The notes below the pieces were generated by a model that was not told the DNA's origin, did no database searches, and saw only the letters and a list, made by a program, of their open reading frames with translations. From Zobellella endophytica (GTDB lineage: Bacteria > Pseudomonadota > Gammaproteobacteria > Enterobacterales > Aeromonadaceae), in assembly GCF_003012775.1 (NCBI RefSeq), contig NZ_PXYG01000009.1:1-64000 (forward strand): 64,000 nt of DNA, written 5' to 3'. Below are positions 7,758-16,055 of the stretch, piece after piece; within the stretch, counting starts at the first letter, position 1; every line of letters starts with the position of its first letter. The position numbers and the translations under genes were made by a program.

Positions 7758-9281
7758 ATGGATGTTTTATCTACCCTGGCCGGCGGCTTTGCCGTGGCCC
7801 TGACGCCGATGAACCTGGCGCTGGTGCTGGCGGGCTGTTTCTTCGGCACCCTGATGGGCGCCCTACCGGGCATCGGCCCCATCAACGGCATCGCCATCCT
7901 GCTGCCGCTGGCCTATTCCATCGGGCTGGAGCCGGCCTCGGCCATCATACTGCTGGCGGGGGTCTATTACGGCGCCGAATACGGCGGGCGGATCTCCAGC
8001 ATACTGCTCAACGTGCCCGGGGACGCGGGCGCCATCATGACCACCCTGGACGGCTACCCCATGGCCAAGCGGGGCGAGGGCGGCCGGGCGCTGGCGCTGT
8101 CGGCGGTGTCCTCCTTCGCCGGCTCCATGGGCGCCCTGGTGCTGCTGGTGATCTTCACCCCGCTGCTGACCCGGCTGGCGGTGACCTTCGGCCCCGCCGA
8201 GTTCGTGGCGCTGATGGTGTTCGCCCTGTGCTGCCTGGCCTCCATGGTCGGTTCCCGCCCGGTGAAGACGGTGATCGGCGCCATTATCGGCCTGGCCCTG
8301 GCCACCGTCGGGGTCGACTCCGGCACCGGCGTGCTGCGGTTCACCTTCGGCCTGACCAGCCTGTTCGACGGGGTCGACTTCCTGGTAGTGGTGATCGGCA
8401 TGTTCGCCATCAGCGAGATACTGCTGCTGGTCGAGCACCACTACAGCGGCAACATGAAGATGGACAAGGTGAGCAAGTCCTTTGTGAACGCCGCCGACCT
8501 GGTCAAGGTGCGCTGGACGGTGCTGCGCTCCACGCTGATCGGTTTCGTGATCGGTGTACTGCCCGGCACCGGCGCCTCCGTCGCCAGCGCCGTGGCCTAC
8601 GGTACCGAAAAGCGCATGGCCGGCGAGGACAACGACTTCGGTAACGGCGACGTGCGCGGTCTGGCGGCGCCGGAGGCGGCCAACAACTCGGCGGCGGTGG
8701 GCTCCATGGTGCCCATGCTGACCTTAGGGATTCCCGGCTCCGGCACCACCGCCATCCTGCTCGGTGCCCTGCTGCTGTTCGACGTGACCCCGGGCCCCCT
8801 GCTGTTCAGCCAGAAGCCGGACATCGCCTGGGGACTTATCGCCTCCATGTTCGTGGGCAACATCGCCCTGCTGGTGATGAACCTGCCGCTGGTCGGGATC
8901 TTCGTGCGCATGCTCAGCGTGCGCCAGGCCTACCTGGTGCCGGTGATCGTGATGCTGACCTTCGTGGGCATCTACTCCATCCACGGGGCCAGCTTCGATC
9001 TGTTTTTCATGATCCTGCTGGGAGTGTTCGGCTTTCTGCTGCGCAAGCTGGGCTTCTCGCTGGCGCCGGTGATCCTCGGCCTGGTGCTGGGCGAGGTGCT
9101 GGAAGACAACCTGCGCCGGGCCCTGTCCATCAGCGCCGGCGACTGGGGCATACTGTTCAACAACGGCGTGACCCTCGGCCTTTGGCTGATGAGCCTGGCG
9201 GTACTGGTGCTGCCCTGGCTGATGGGCCGGCGGCGGCGTCGCCTGGCCGGGTTGAAGGCCGGGGAGGTGGCACAGGGATGA
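7758..9281 (+). CDS. tctA: Tripartite tricarboxylate transporter large membrane subunit TctA
   Basis: 507 aa and highly hydrophobic, with ~12 membrane segments. It has the family signatures GALPGIGPINGIAILLPLAY near residue 40 and LGIPGSGTTAILLGALLLF near residue 330, the two internally repeated halves of TctA. The ATG at 7758 follows TTGGAGGT; an in-frame TTG at 7743 would overlap the Shine-Dalgarno and is rejected. The stop overlaps the start of the next gene. Confidence 0.93.
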   Translation: MDVLSTLAGGFAVALTPMNLALVLAGCFFGTLMGALPGIGPINGIAILLPLAYSIGLEPASAIILLAGVYYGAEYGGRISSILLNVPGDAGAIMTTLDGYPMAKRGEGGRALALSAVSSFAGSMGALVLLVIFTPLLTRLAVTFGPAEFVALMVFALCCLASMVGSRPVKTVIGAIIGLALATVGVDSGTGVLRFTFGLTSLFDGVDFLVVVIGMFAISEILLLVEHHYSGNMKMDKVSKSFVNAADLVKVRWTVLRSTLIGFVIGVLPGTGASVASAVAYGTEKRMAGEDNDFGNGDVRGLAAPEAANNSAAVGSMVPMLTLGIPGSGTTAILLGALLLFDVTPGPLLFSQKPDIAWGLIASMFVGNIALLVMNLPLVGIFVRMLSVRQAYLVPVIVMLTFVGIYSIHGASFDLFFMILLGVFGFLLRKLGFSLAPVILGLVLGEVLEDNLRRALSISAGDWGILFNNGVTLGLWLMSLAVLVLPWLMGRRRRRLAGLKAGEVAQG

Positions 9282-10306
9282 TGATCCTGCTCCGCACCTG
9301 TGCCATCGGTGCGGCAGGGGGCGGGCTGGCCCACTGGGCCGGCTTTCCTTCCGACTGGCTGCTGGGCGCCATGCTGCTGGTGGCGTTGTCCGCCATGCTG
9401 GGGGTGGCGGTCAGGCTACCGAAAACCCTGCTGCCACCGATCCAGGCCATCCTGGGGGTGGCCGTCGGCCTGCGCCTCGAGCTCGACTTTCCCGGCCCCG
9501 CCTCGCTGTTGTTCAGCGTGGCGGGGCTGCTGCTTTGTCTGGCCACCCAGATCCCCCTGACCCAGTACCTGTTGCGGCGGCTGGGCTGGTCACGGCAGGA
9601 AGCGATGCTGGCGGCCTCGCCGGGGGCGCTGTCGGTGATGGCGGCGCTGGCGACCCAGCTCGAAAATCCGCTGCGGGTGATCCTGTCCCAGACGGTCAGG
9701 GTCATCGTGCTGGTGTCGACGGTCGGGCTCGCCATGGCGCTGGAATGGGTGCCGGTGGCCGATGCGCCGGTGGCGACCGAGCTGTCGCCGCTGCACAGCG
9801 GCCTGCTGATCCTGGCGGCCTATGTCCTGGGGCGGCTGGGCGGCCGGCTGCGCCTGCCGGCCAGCTATATCCTGGCGGGAGTGCTGACCGCCGGCGGTTA
9901 CGCGGCTTGGCAGGGCGTGGCCTCGGTGCCGAGCGCGGGCATCATTCCGCTCGGCATGGTGCTGCTGGGGGCGCTGGTGGGCAGCCGGCTGCGGCCGCTG
10001 CCGGCCCGGGAGATGGGCTACCTGCTGGTGATCGGCGTGCTGATCAGCCTGTCCAGCTCGGTGATGGCGTTGATCTGGGCGGCGGCGGTGGCCTGGTGGC
10101 TGGAGGTGCCCCTGTTCCAGGTGTGGCTGGCCTATGCCCCGGGGGCGGTGGAGGCGATGATCTACCTGGCGCTGGTCACCGGCCTGGAGCCCTCTTGGGT
10201 CATCTTCCACCATGTGCTGCGCATTTTGTTGCTCAGCGCCAGCGCCGGCTGGCTGATGCAGCAGGCAGGGGCCGGCACCGAACCGCGTCGTGAACCCGGG
10301 GAGTAA
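9278..10306 (+). CDS. AbrB-family (AmoA-like) integral membrane protein
   Basis: 342 aa from the ATG at 9278, which overlaps the tctA stop (ATGATG; a second ATG at 9281 is equally possible). About ten membrane segments form two similar halves with the repeated pattern G-x-LAHW..P.DWLLGAML / LPASYILAGVL, as in the AbrB duplication family of putative transporters or regulators. It commonly follows tctA, and translational coupling suggests a role in the same uptake system. The actual function of the family is unclear. Confidence 0.75.
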   Translation: MMILLRTCAIGAAGGGLAHWAGFPSDWLLGAMLLVALSAMLGVAVRLPKTLLPPIQAILGVAVGLRLELDFPGPASLLFSVAGLLLCLATQIPLTQYLLRRLGWSRQEAMLAASPGALSVMAALATQLENPLRVILSQTVRVIVLVSTVGLAMALEWVPVADAPVATELSPLHSGLLILAAYVLGRLGGRLRLPASYILAGVLTAGGYAAWQGVASVPSAGIIPLGMVLLGALVGSRLRPLPAREMGYLLVIGVLISLSSSVMALIWAAAVAWWLEVPLFQVWLAYAPGAVEAMIYLALVTGLEPSWVIFHHVLRILLLSASAGWLMQQAGAGTEPRREPGE

Positions 10307-10326
10307 CTGTCGTCATCTCCGTATAT

Positions 10327-10351
10327 GGACTCCCGCCTTCGCGGGAGCGAG
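10327..10351. repeat. REP-like hairpin, copy 1
   Basis: The motif GGACTCCCGCCTTCGCGGGA forms a hairpin (CTCCCGC / GCGGGAG around CTTC). It lies between the convergent AbrB-type gene and tolC. A near-identical tip recurs twice as an inverted pair at 49869-49926, so it is a dispersed intergenic palindrome. The rest of the 103-base gap is GC-rich with no gene. Confidence 0.6.
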
Positions 10352-10409
10352 CACCGGGAAATACGCCGGTTTGCCAGCCGTCCGAGGGGTGCGGGCCCCG
10401 GCCTTTTTC

Positions 10410-11717
10410 CTACCGTATCAGCCCGTTGTTGATGTCCACCAGATCCTGTTCGGTCAGGTTGCCGGCGGCCAGCTTCAGCCGCAGCTGGCTCAGGATGTAG
10501 TTGTAGCGAGCCTCGGACAGCTGGCGCTTGGCTTCGTACAGCTGGCGGGTGGCGTTGAGCACGTCCACTATGGTGCGGGTGCCCACCTCGTAACCGGCTT
10601 CGGTGGCGCTGAGCGCGCTTTCCGCCGACACCACGAACTGCTCAAAGGCGCGAATGGAGCCGATGGCGCCGGTGACGTCGTTGTAGGAGGAATACACCTG
10701 GCTCTGCACCGAGCGGAAGCTGCGCTCCAGCAGTTCGCTGGCCGCCACGTAGTTGTGCCGGGCCCGCTTGACCTGGGAACTGACGGCGCCGCCGGAATAG
10801 ACCGGCAGGTTGAAGGACAGCCCGATGCTGCCTTCGTTCAGGGTACCGTCATTGTTGCCCTGGTTCGGATTCTTTAAATCGCTGTAGCTGCTGGTCAGGC
10901 CGGCGGTCAGGTCCAGGGTCGGCTCGTGGCCGGTGCGGGCCAGGTCGATCTGCTCGTTGGCGATGTCCTTGTTGATGCGCTGGCTGTGCAGCTCCAGGTT
11001 CAGCTCCAGGGCGGTTTCCAGCCAGGCGTCGGCGGCGGTGGCCGGCTGCTGCGGGCTGAAGGAGTCGGTGTCGAGTTCGCTGAGTTGCGCATAGCTCATG
11101 CCGGTGAGCTCGCGCAGTACTTCCTTGGCGTTGTTGACCGCGTTCTCCGCCGCGATCTCCTCGGCCAGAGCCTGGTCGTACTGGGCCTGGGCCTCGTGCA
11201 CGTCGGTCATGGCGCTCAGGCCTACCTCGAAACGCTGCCGGGTCTGATCCAGTTGGCGGCTGACCGCTTCCTTGTTGGCCTGGACGAAGCTGAGGTTGTC
11301 TTGCGCGGCGAGCACGTCGAAATAGGCCTGGGTAGCCCTGAGGATCAGGTTCTGCTGTACCTGCTTGTAGACCACGTCGCTCTGTGCGGCGGTTTTTTCG
11401 GTGATGTCCAGGTTGACCCAGGTGGCACGGCGATAGAGTGCCTGGTTCAGGGTCGCGCCCAGGTTGGCGGTGGAGCGGGTACTCCGGTCGTCATGGTTGC
11501 TCTGCACATAGCTGGCGCCGGCGCCCAGGTCCACCTGGGGCAGCAGTGGGGCGCGGGACTCGTTGATCTGCTCGAAGGCGGCGTCGCGGCGCGCCTTGGC
11601 TTCCCGTACCTGGGGGTCGTTCTGGGTGGCCTGCCGGTAGATATCCAGCAGGTCTTCGGCATGAACCGGGCCCACCGTGCACAGTAGCACCAGGGTCGAC
11701 AACAGCGTTTTTTTCAT
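10410..11717 (-). CDS. tolC: TolC family outer-membrane efflux channel
   Basis: 435 aa with a signal peptide (MKKTLLSTLVLLCTVGPVHA) followed by EDLLDIYRQATQNDPQVREA, the classic TolC start. The two homologous OEP repeats of long coiled-coil helices are visible. It forms the trimeric outer-membrane tunnel for RND and type I secretion systems. It diverges from nudF as in many gammaproteobacteria. It ends soon after the second OEP repeat, without the longer C-terminal tail of E. coli TolC. Confidence 0.93.
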   Translation of the reverse strand: MKKTLLSTLVLLCTVGPVHAEDLLDIYRQATQNDPQVREAKARRDAAFEQINESRAPLLPQVDLGAGASYVQSNHDDRSTRSTANLGATLNQALYRRATWVNLDITEKTAAQSDVVYKQVQQNLILRATQAYFDVLAAQDNLSFVQANKEAVSRQLDQTRQRFEVGLSAMTDVHEAQAQYDQALAEEIAAENAVNNAKEVLRELTGMSYAQLSELDTDSFSPQQPATAADAWLETALELNLELHSQRINKDIANEQIDLARTGHEPTLDLTAGLTSSYSDLKNPNQGNNDGTLNEGSIGLSFNLPVYSGGAVSSQVKRARHNYVAASELLERSFRSVQSQVYSSYNDVTGAIGSIRAFEQFVVSAESALSATEAGYEVGTRTIVDVLNATRQLYEAKRQLSEARYNYILSQLRLKLAAGNLTEQDLVDINNGLIR

Positions 11718-11862
11718 TTGTTAGCCTTAAATAACGGATGGACCAATTATCGCCGTGCTGGGGGCAGGCATCTTGTTTGAGTAAGCTCATTATAACGGTA
11801 ACATGGCCCGTTATCGTTGCAGTAATATAGATCGGCCAGCAAAACCAAGCCGTTAACGCGCT

Positions 11863-11880
11863 TGAATGAACGTTCATTCA
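11863..11880. promoter_or_regulatory. Perfect 18-bp palindrome between tolC and nudF
   Basis: TGAATGAACGTTCATTCA is its own reverse complement, with no mismatch or spacer. It sits in the 213-base divergent promoter region. Its form and length suit a TetR-family dimer operator and could govern tolC, nudF or both. No TetR gene is in the window, so the binding protein is unknown. Confidence 0.45.
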
Positions 11881-11930
11881 GATATTGCCAGTCTAAAATC
11901 TGCCGGTTGAATGTCAAGACGGGAGTCGAT

Positions 11931-12563
11931 ATGACCACGAAAAACCAGGCACGCTTCGGCCGGGAAGACATGCGGATCCAGGCCGAGGAGGTGGGATACC
12001 AGGGTTTTTTCCGCCTGCTGAAGGTGAAACTGCGGCACCGGCTGTTCGCCGGCGGCTGGGGGCCCTCGCTGACCCGGGAGCTGTTCGACCGGGGCCATGC
12101 CGCCGCCGTGCTGCCCTATGATCCGGTGCGCGACGAAGTGGTGCTGGTCGAGCAGTTCCGGGTCGGGGCCATCCAGGCGGCGGGCAGTCCCTGGTTGCTG
12201 GAGATAGTGGCGGGCATAGTGGAAGAGGGCGAGTCGGAAGAGGACGTGGTGCGTCGCGAGGCGCGGGAAGAAGCGGGCCTGACCTTGAAATCCCTGACCC
12301 GCGCACTCACTTACTTCTCCAGCCCCGGCGGCTGCAGCGAGCGCATCACCATCTTTATCGGTGAAGTCGACGCGGCAGAGGCGGCCAGCCATGCCGGCCT
12401 GGCCGACGAGGGCGAGGATATCCGGGTCCATCGCCTGCCCCGGGCCCAGGCGATGCGGTGGCTGGCCGAAGAAAAAATTGATAATGCCGCCAGCGTAATC
12501 GCACTACAATGGTTGGAACTGCACCGGCGGCAGCCGGGCAACCCTGATGTACAGAGAGGATAA
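11931..12563 (+). CDS. nudF: ADP-ribose diphosphatase NudF
   Basis: 210 aa. The Nudix box is present (GIVEEGESEEDVVRREAREE, then AGL), with the downstream proline/aromatic region of ADP-ribose pyrophosphatases. It hydrolyses ADP-ribose to AMP and ribose 5-phosphate. The ATG at 11931 is chosen over an in-frame ATG at 11862, which falls inside the promoter palindrome. It is the first gene of nudF-yqiB-cpdA and overlaps yqiB, matching the E. coli arrangement opposite tolC. Confidence 0.92.
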   Translation: MTTKNQARFGREDMRIQAEEVGYQGFFRLLKVKLRHRLFAGGWGPSLTRELFDRGHAAAVLPYDPVRDEVVLVEQFRVGAIQAAGSPWLLEIVAGIVEEGESEEDVVRREAREEAGLTLKSLTRALTYFSSPGGCSERITIFIGEVDAAEAASHAGLADEGEDIRVHRLPRAQAMRWLAEEKIDNAASVIALQWLELHRRQPGNPDVQRG

Positions 12564-13011
12564 ACACTTGGTATCGGTGACCACCACGCGCAGGCATGTA
12601 CCGGATCTCAAGGCGTTGCAGCGTACCTGCGACACCAACTATCTGGCGCTGATGAAACTGCTGCCCCGGCGGGCGGTGGTGGGCGAGAGCGTGTCGGTGG
12701 GCATCAACGAGCAGCTGTTGTTCGTGCTGCGGGTGCTGGAGATTGCCCCCTACACCTGGCATGTGTCCATCGAGCAGTGCACCCCCGGGCTGCCCTGCTT
12801 TATGCGCATGAAGGTACGGGTGCGGCTCTACCACGACGTGCGCATGGCCGAAGTGTGTGCCAGTCAGCAGATTTTCACCCTGCAGCCGAGTTATGATTAT
12901 CCGAATAAAAACATGCATCACCCCAACGAAAAAGAACAGGTGAACCTCTTTCTGGCCGAATGGCTGAAATGTTGCCTATACCACGGATTCAGCACGGTTA
13001 AACAGGTTTGA
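12547..13011 (+). CDS. yqiB: DUF1249 family protein YqiB
   Basis: 154 aa from the ATG at 12547, or 147 aa from a TTG at 12568 that is better placed behind AGAGAGGA (12553-12560). The TTG may be the true start. The sequence VPDLKALQRTCDTNYLALMK is characteristic of DUF1249. The function is unknown in all species. Its conserved place between nudF and cpdA, with overlaps on both sides, indicates translational coupling. Confidence 0.88.
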   Translation: MYREDKHLVSVTTTRRHVPDLKALQRTCDTNYLALMKLLPRRAVVGESVSVGINEQLLFVLRVLEIAPYTWHVSIEQCTPGLPCFMRMKVRVRLYHDVRMAEVCASQQIFTLQPSYDYPNKNMHHPNEKEQVNLFLAEWLKCCLYHGFSTVKQV

Positions 13012-13853
13012 ACACGGCAACGACTTCCCCCGATAGCACCCATCTTGGCAGCCACCGTGAAGACGGCGTGGCAGAATTGCTGCAGATCACCGACACCCAT
13101 CTCTTCGCCGACGCCGGCACCGAACTGCTGGGCATCGCCACCTTCGACAGCTGCCGGGCGGTGGTCGAGGCCATCCGCGAGGACGCCGAGCCGAAGGACG
13201 CCATTCTGGCCACCGGCGATCTGTCCCAGGATCACAGCCCCGAGTCCTACCGCCGCTTCACCGGGCTGATGGCGACGCTGGCACCGCCGGTGTACTGGCT
13301 GCCGGGCAATCACGACGACGCCCCGGTGATGCAGGCCGAGCTGGATGCGGCCGGCATCAGCAATGCCAAGCATTTGCTGCTGGCCCACTGGCAAATCCTG
13401 TTGCTCGACACCCAGGTGCGGGGCAAGGCCCACGGCGAGCTGGCCGAGGCCCAGCTCGCGCTGCTGGACGAGGTGATCCGTCGCTACCCGCGCCATCACC
13501 TGCTGGTGGCGGTGCACCACCAGGCGGTGCCGGTGGGCTGCGCCTGGCTGGATCAGCACAACCTGAGGAATGCCGAGGCCTTCCGGCAGCGGTTGTCCCG
13601 GCACCAGGCCAGCCGGGCGGTGCTGTTCGGCCATGTGCACCAGGGCTTCGACGAGGTGCACGACGGGGTGCGCTACCTGGCCAGCCCCTCCACCTGCATC
13701 CAGTTCAAGCCCCTGTCAGATGATTTCGCCCTGGATACCACGGCGCCCGGCTGGCGGGCCCTGTCCCTCTATCCCGACGGCCGGCTCAGCACCCGGGTGT
13801 GGCGGCTGCCGCCGGACGCCTTCGTGCCCGACTTCAGCGCCACCGGTTACTAG
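13008..13853 (+). CDS. cpdA: 3',5'-cyclic-AMP phosphodiesterase CpdA
   Basis: 281 aa. The metallophosphoesterase motifs occur in order: DTHLF, GDLSQDHSPESY, GNHDD, HH (VAVHHQAVP) and GHVHQ, which bind two metals and hydrolyse cAMP. The predicted TTG start overlaps the yqiB stop (TTGA); a GTG at about 13068 is an alternative that still keeps the first motif. In E. coli the next gene is yqiA, but here a nitrate-assimilation block intervenes. Confidence 0.92.
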   Translation: MNTATTSPDSTHLGSHREDGVAELLQITDTHLFADAGTELLGIATFDSCRAVVEAIREDAEPKDAILATGDLSQDHSPESYRRFTGLMATLAPPVYWLPGNHDDAPVMQAELDAAGISNAKHLLLAHWQILLLDTQVRGKAHGELAEAQLALLDEVIRRYPRHHLLVAVHHQAVPVGCAWLDQHNLRNAEAFRQRLSRHQASRAVLFGHVHQGFDEVHDGVRYLASPSTCIQFKPLSDDFALDTTAPGWRALSLYPDGRLSTRVWRLPPDAFVPDFSATGY

Positions 13854-13858
13854 CCAGC

Positions 13859-13874
13859 TGGCGTATTTCTTGCT
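13859..13874 (+). promoter_or_regulatory. Sigma-54 promoter of nasR
   Basis: TGGCGTATTTCTTGCT matches TGGCAYRNNNNTTGCW at all but one position (G for A at position 5). It begins six bases after the cpdA stop and predicts a start near 13885 with a ~29-base leader. It is the third nitrate-gene promoter of this type in the window. Confidence 0.7.
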
Positions 13875-13910
13875 TCCGTTGGTTCAAGCACTTTAGCCCA
13901 ACGGAGCAAG
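13869..13910 (+). other. Inverted repeat that would hide the nasR ribosome-binding site in read-through RNA
   Basis: CTTGCTTCCGTTGG (13869-13882) pairs with CCAACGGAGCAAG (13898-13910) with one bulged base and a 15-base loop. The 3' arm contains the GGAG Shine-Dalgarno of nasR. The 5' arm overlaps the -12 element and lies upstream of the predicted sigma-54 start, so only RNA arriving from cpdA could form the hairpin. Confidence 0.5.
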
Positions 13911-13913
13911 ACC

Positions 13914-15197
13914 ATGGCAGAGACCTCAGCCGGCCGACCCGACGCCACCGATTACCTGATCGCCTCCAAGGAATGCGAGATCCAGACCCTGGAGCAGTTG
14001 CTGCGCATGGGGCAACTGGTGGTCTGCATCAGCCACCTGGTGCATGCCCTGCAGCGGGAGCGTGGGGCCTCCAACATGTACCTGGGCTCGGGCGGAGAAC
14101 GCTTCGGCCCCGAGCTGCAGGCATGGCAGCGTGACAGCTGCCGCTACACCGGCCAGTTCCACCAGGCCCTGGCCGCGCTCCACCTGCGCCAGAACACGGT
14201 GCAGGCCGGCAGCCGGCTGCTCAACCGCATCGGTTACGCGGTGCACATACTGTCGGACATCGACCGGTTGCGGGACGAGGTCGATCGCCTGGCGATCCCG
14301 GCCGCGGCTGCCACCCAGGTCTATACCGAACTGGTGCAGGGGCTGCTGGCGGTGGTGTTCGAGGCCGCCGACGCGGCGGTGGATCCGGATATCGCCCGGC
14401 TGCTGGTGGCCATGTTCCATTTCATGCAGGGCAAGGAGCTCACCGGCCAGGAACGGGCGGCGGGGGCGGCGGCCTTCGCCTCCGGCCATGGCGGCGGCGA
14501 TATTTCGCCCCGCATCCAGCACCTGATCGAGGGCGAGGAGCGCTGTTTCGAGGTGTTCGCCGGCTTCGTGGATCCGGCATCCTGGGCGGTATGGCGCCAG
14601 TGTCAGCAGGACACCGGCCTGATCGAGGTAGAGCGCCTGCGCCGGCTGCTGTGCACCAGCAACGAGCGCACCGCCTTCGACCCCCGGCTGGGGCAGCGCT
14701 GGTTCGAGGTGATGAGCGTCCGCATCGATACCATGCAGCAGGTGGAGCTGTGCCTGGCCGCCCGGCTCGAGGTGCTGTGCGCCGGCAAGCTCAACGGCGC
14801 CCGGGACAGCCTGGCCCAGCACTGTTCGGTGGTCGATCTGCTGCCCCGTTTCCAGCAGGGCCAGGACGACGCCTTCGTGGTGTTCTGCTCGGCACAAGGA
14901 GGATTGGCCGGCAGCGACGGTTACCATGGCCTGAGCCCGCAACTGGGCCGCTCGCTGATCGAGCTGCTGCAGTCCCAGTCCCGCCGTCTGCAGCAGATGC
15001 AGGACGAACTCAACAACGCCCGAACGGCGCTGGAAGAGCGCAAGGTGGTGGAGCGGGCCAAGGGGCTGCTGATGACCCACCGCCAGCTGTCGGAAGAGGA
15101 GGCCCACCAGCTGCTGCGCCGCACCTCCATGGAGCAGGGGCGGCGCCAGCTGGATGTGGCCAGGGAGCTGCTCGCCCTGGCCGAGATGTGGACCTGA
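13914..15197 (+). CDS. nasR: Nitrate-responsive antiterminator NasR (NIT-ANTAR protein)
   Basis: 427 aa. Residues ~35-290 form the all-helical NIT nitrate/nitrite sensor (VVCISHLVHALQRERGASNM near the start). After a linker, the last ~70 residues are an ANTAR RNA-binding domain (ERKVVERAKGLLMTHRQLSE, then EEAHQLLRR). In Klebsiella oxytoca NasR binds a two-hairpin leader and prevents termination when nitrate or nitrite is present. A matching leader lies before nrtA at 18265-18350. The stop is one base from the stop of convergent nrtD, with no terminator between them. The start follows CGGAGCAAGACC. Confidence 0.93.
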   Translation: MAETSAGRPDATDYLIASKECEIQTLEQLLRMGQLVVCISHLVHALQRERGASNMYLGSGGERFGPELQAWQRDSCRYTGQFHQALAALHLRQNTVQAGSRLLNRIGYAVHILSDIDRLRDEVDRLAIPAAAATQVYTELVQGLLAVVFEAADAAVDPDIARLLVAMFHFMQGKELTGQERAAGAAAFASGHGGGDISPRIQHLIEGEERCFEVFAGFVDPASWAVWRQCQQDTGLIEVERLRRLLCTSNERTAFDPRLGQRWFEVMSVRIDTMQQVELCLAARLEVLCAGKLNGARDSLAQHCSVVDLLPRFQQGQDDAFVVFCSAQGGLAGSDGYHGLSPQLGRSLIELLQSQSRRLQQMQDELNNARTALEERKVVERAKGLLMTHRQLSEEEAHQLLRRTSMEQGRRQLDVARELLALAEMWT

Positions 15198-15198
15198 C

Positions 15199-16044
15199 TC
15201 AGGCCTTGGCGGCCCGGGCCGCCGCCGGGGCGGCTTCCCGCCGGGGGCGCAGCGGCTCCAGCTTGCGCTGCTTCTCGTAGAGGAAACGCAGCACCTCATG
15301 GCGGTAGTGGTTGTAGTGCGGGTTGTCGGCCAGGGCGATCCTGTCCCGGGGCCGGGGCAGGTCGATGGTCAGCACCTCGCCGATGGTGGCGGCCGGACCG
15401 TTGGTCATCATCACGATGCGATCGGAGAGCAGCACCGCCTCGTCCACGTCGTGGGTGATCATCAGTACCGTATTGTGCAGCTCGTGCTGGATGCGCATCA
15501 CCTCGTCCTGCAGGTGGGCCCGGGTCAGGGCGTCGAGGGCACCGAATGGCTCGTCCAGCAGCAGTACCTTGGGCTCCATCGCCAGGGCACGGGCGATACC
15601 CACCCGCTGCTTCATGCCGCCGGAGATTTCGCTCGGCCGCTTGTGCAGGGCGTGGCCCATGTTCACCAGCGCCAGGTTGTGCAGTATCCAGTCCTGGCGC
15701 TCGGCCCTGGTCTTGCTGTGGCGGAAGGTCTTGTCCACCGCCAGGGCCACGTTTTCATAGACGGTCAGCCAGGGCAGCAGGGAGTGGTTCTGGAACACGA
15801 GGGCCCGCTCCGGGCCCGGGGTCGTGACCTCGGCCCCGTCCAGGATGACGCCGCCGCCGCTGGCGCCGGTCAGGCCGGCGACGATGTTGAGCACCGTGCT
15901 CTTGCCGCAGCCGGAGTGGCCGATGATGGAAATGTATTCCCCCTTGTTCACCCTGAGGTTGACGCCTTGCAGCACGGTGCTGGCACCGCCGGTGGTGGAG
16001 TAAACCTTGTCGACGTTTTCGATGGTCAGGTAATGATGGCTCAT
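15199..16044 (-). CDS. nrtD: Nitrate ABC transporter ATP-binding protein NrtD/NasD
   Basis: 281 aa. Walker A GHSGCGKST (residues ~40-48), signature SGGMKQRVGIARAL, Walker B VLLLDEPFGALD and the H-loop THDVDEA are all present. It belongs to the nitrate/sulfonate/taurine class and lacks the NrtA-like C-terminal fusion of cyanobacterial NrtC. It powers uptake through NrtB. Last gene of nrtA-nrtB-nrtD, 11 bases after nrtB. Confidence 0.93.
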   Translation of the reverse strand: MSHHYLTIENVDKVYSTTGGASTVLQGVNLRVNKGEYISIIGHSGCGKSTVLNIVAGLTGASGGGVILDGAEVTTPGPERALVFQNHSLLPWLTVYENVALAVDKTFRHSKTRAERQDWILHNLALVNMGHALHKRPSEISGGMKQRVGIARALAMEPKVLLLDEPFGALDALTRAHLQDEVMRIQHELHNTVLMITHDVDEAVLLSDRIVMMTNGPAATIGEVLTIDLPRPRDRIALADNPHYNHYRHEVLRFLYEKQRKLEPLRPRREAAPAAARAAKA

Positions 16045-16055
16045 GATGTTTATCC

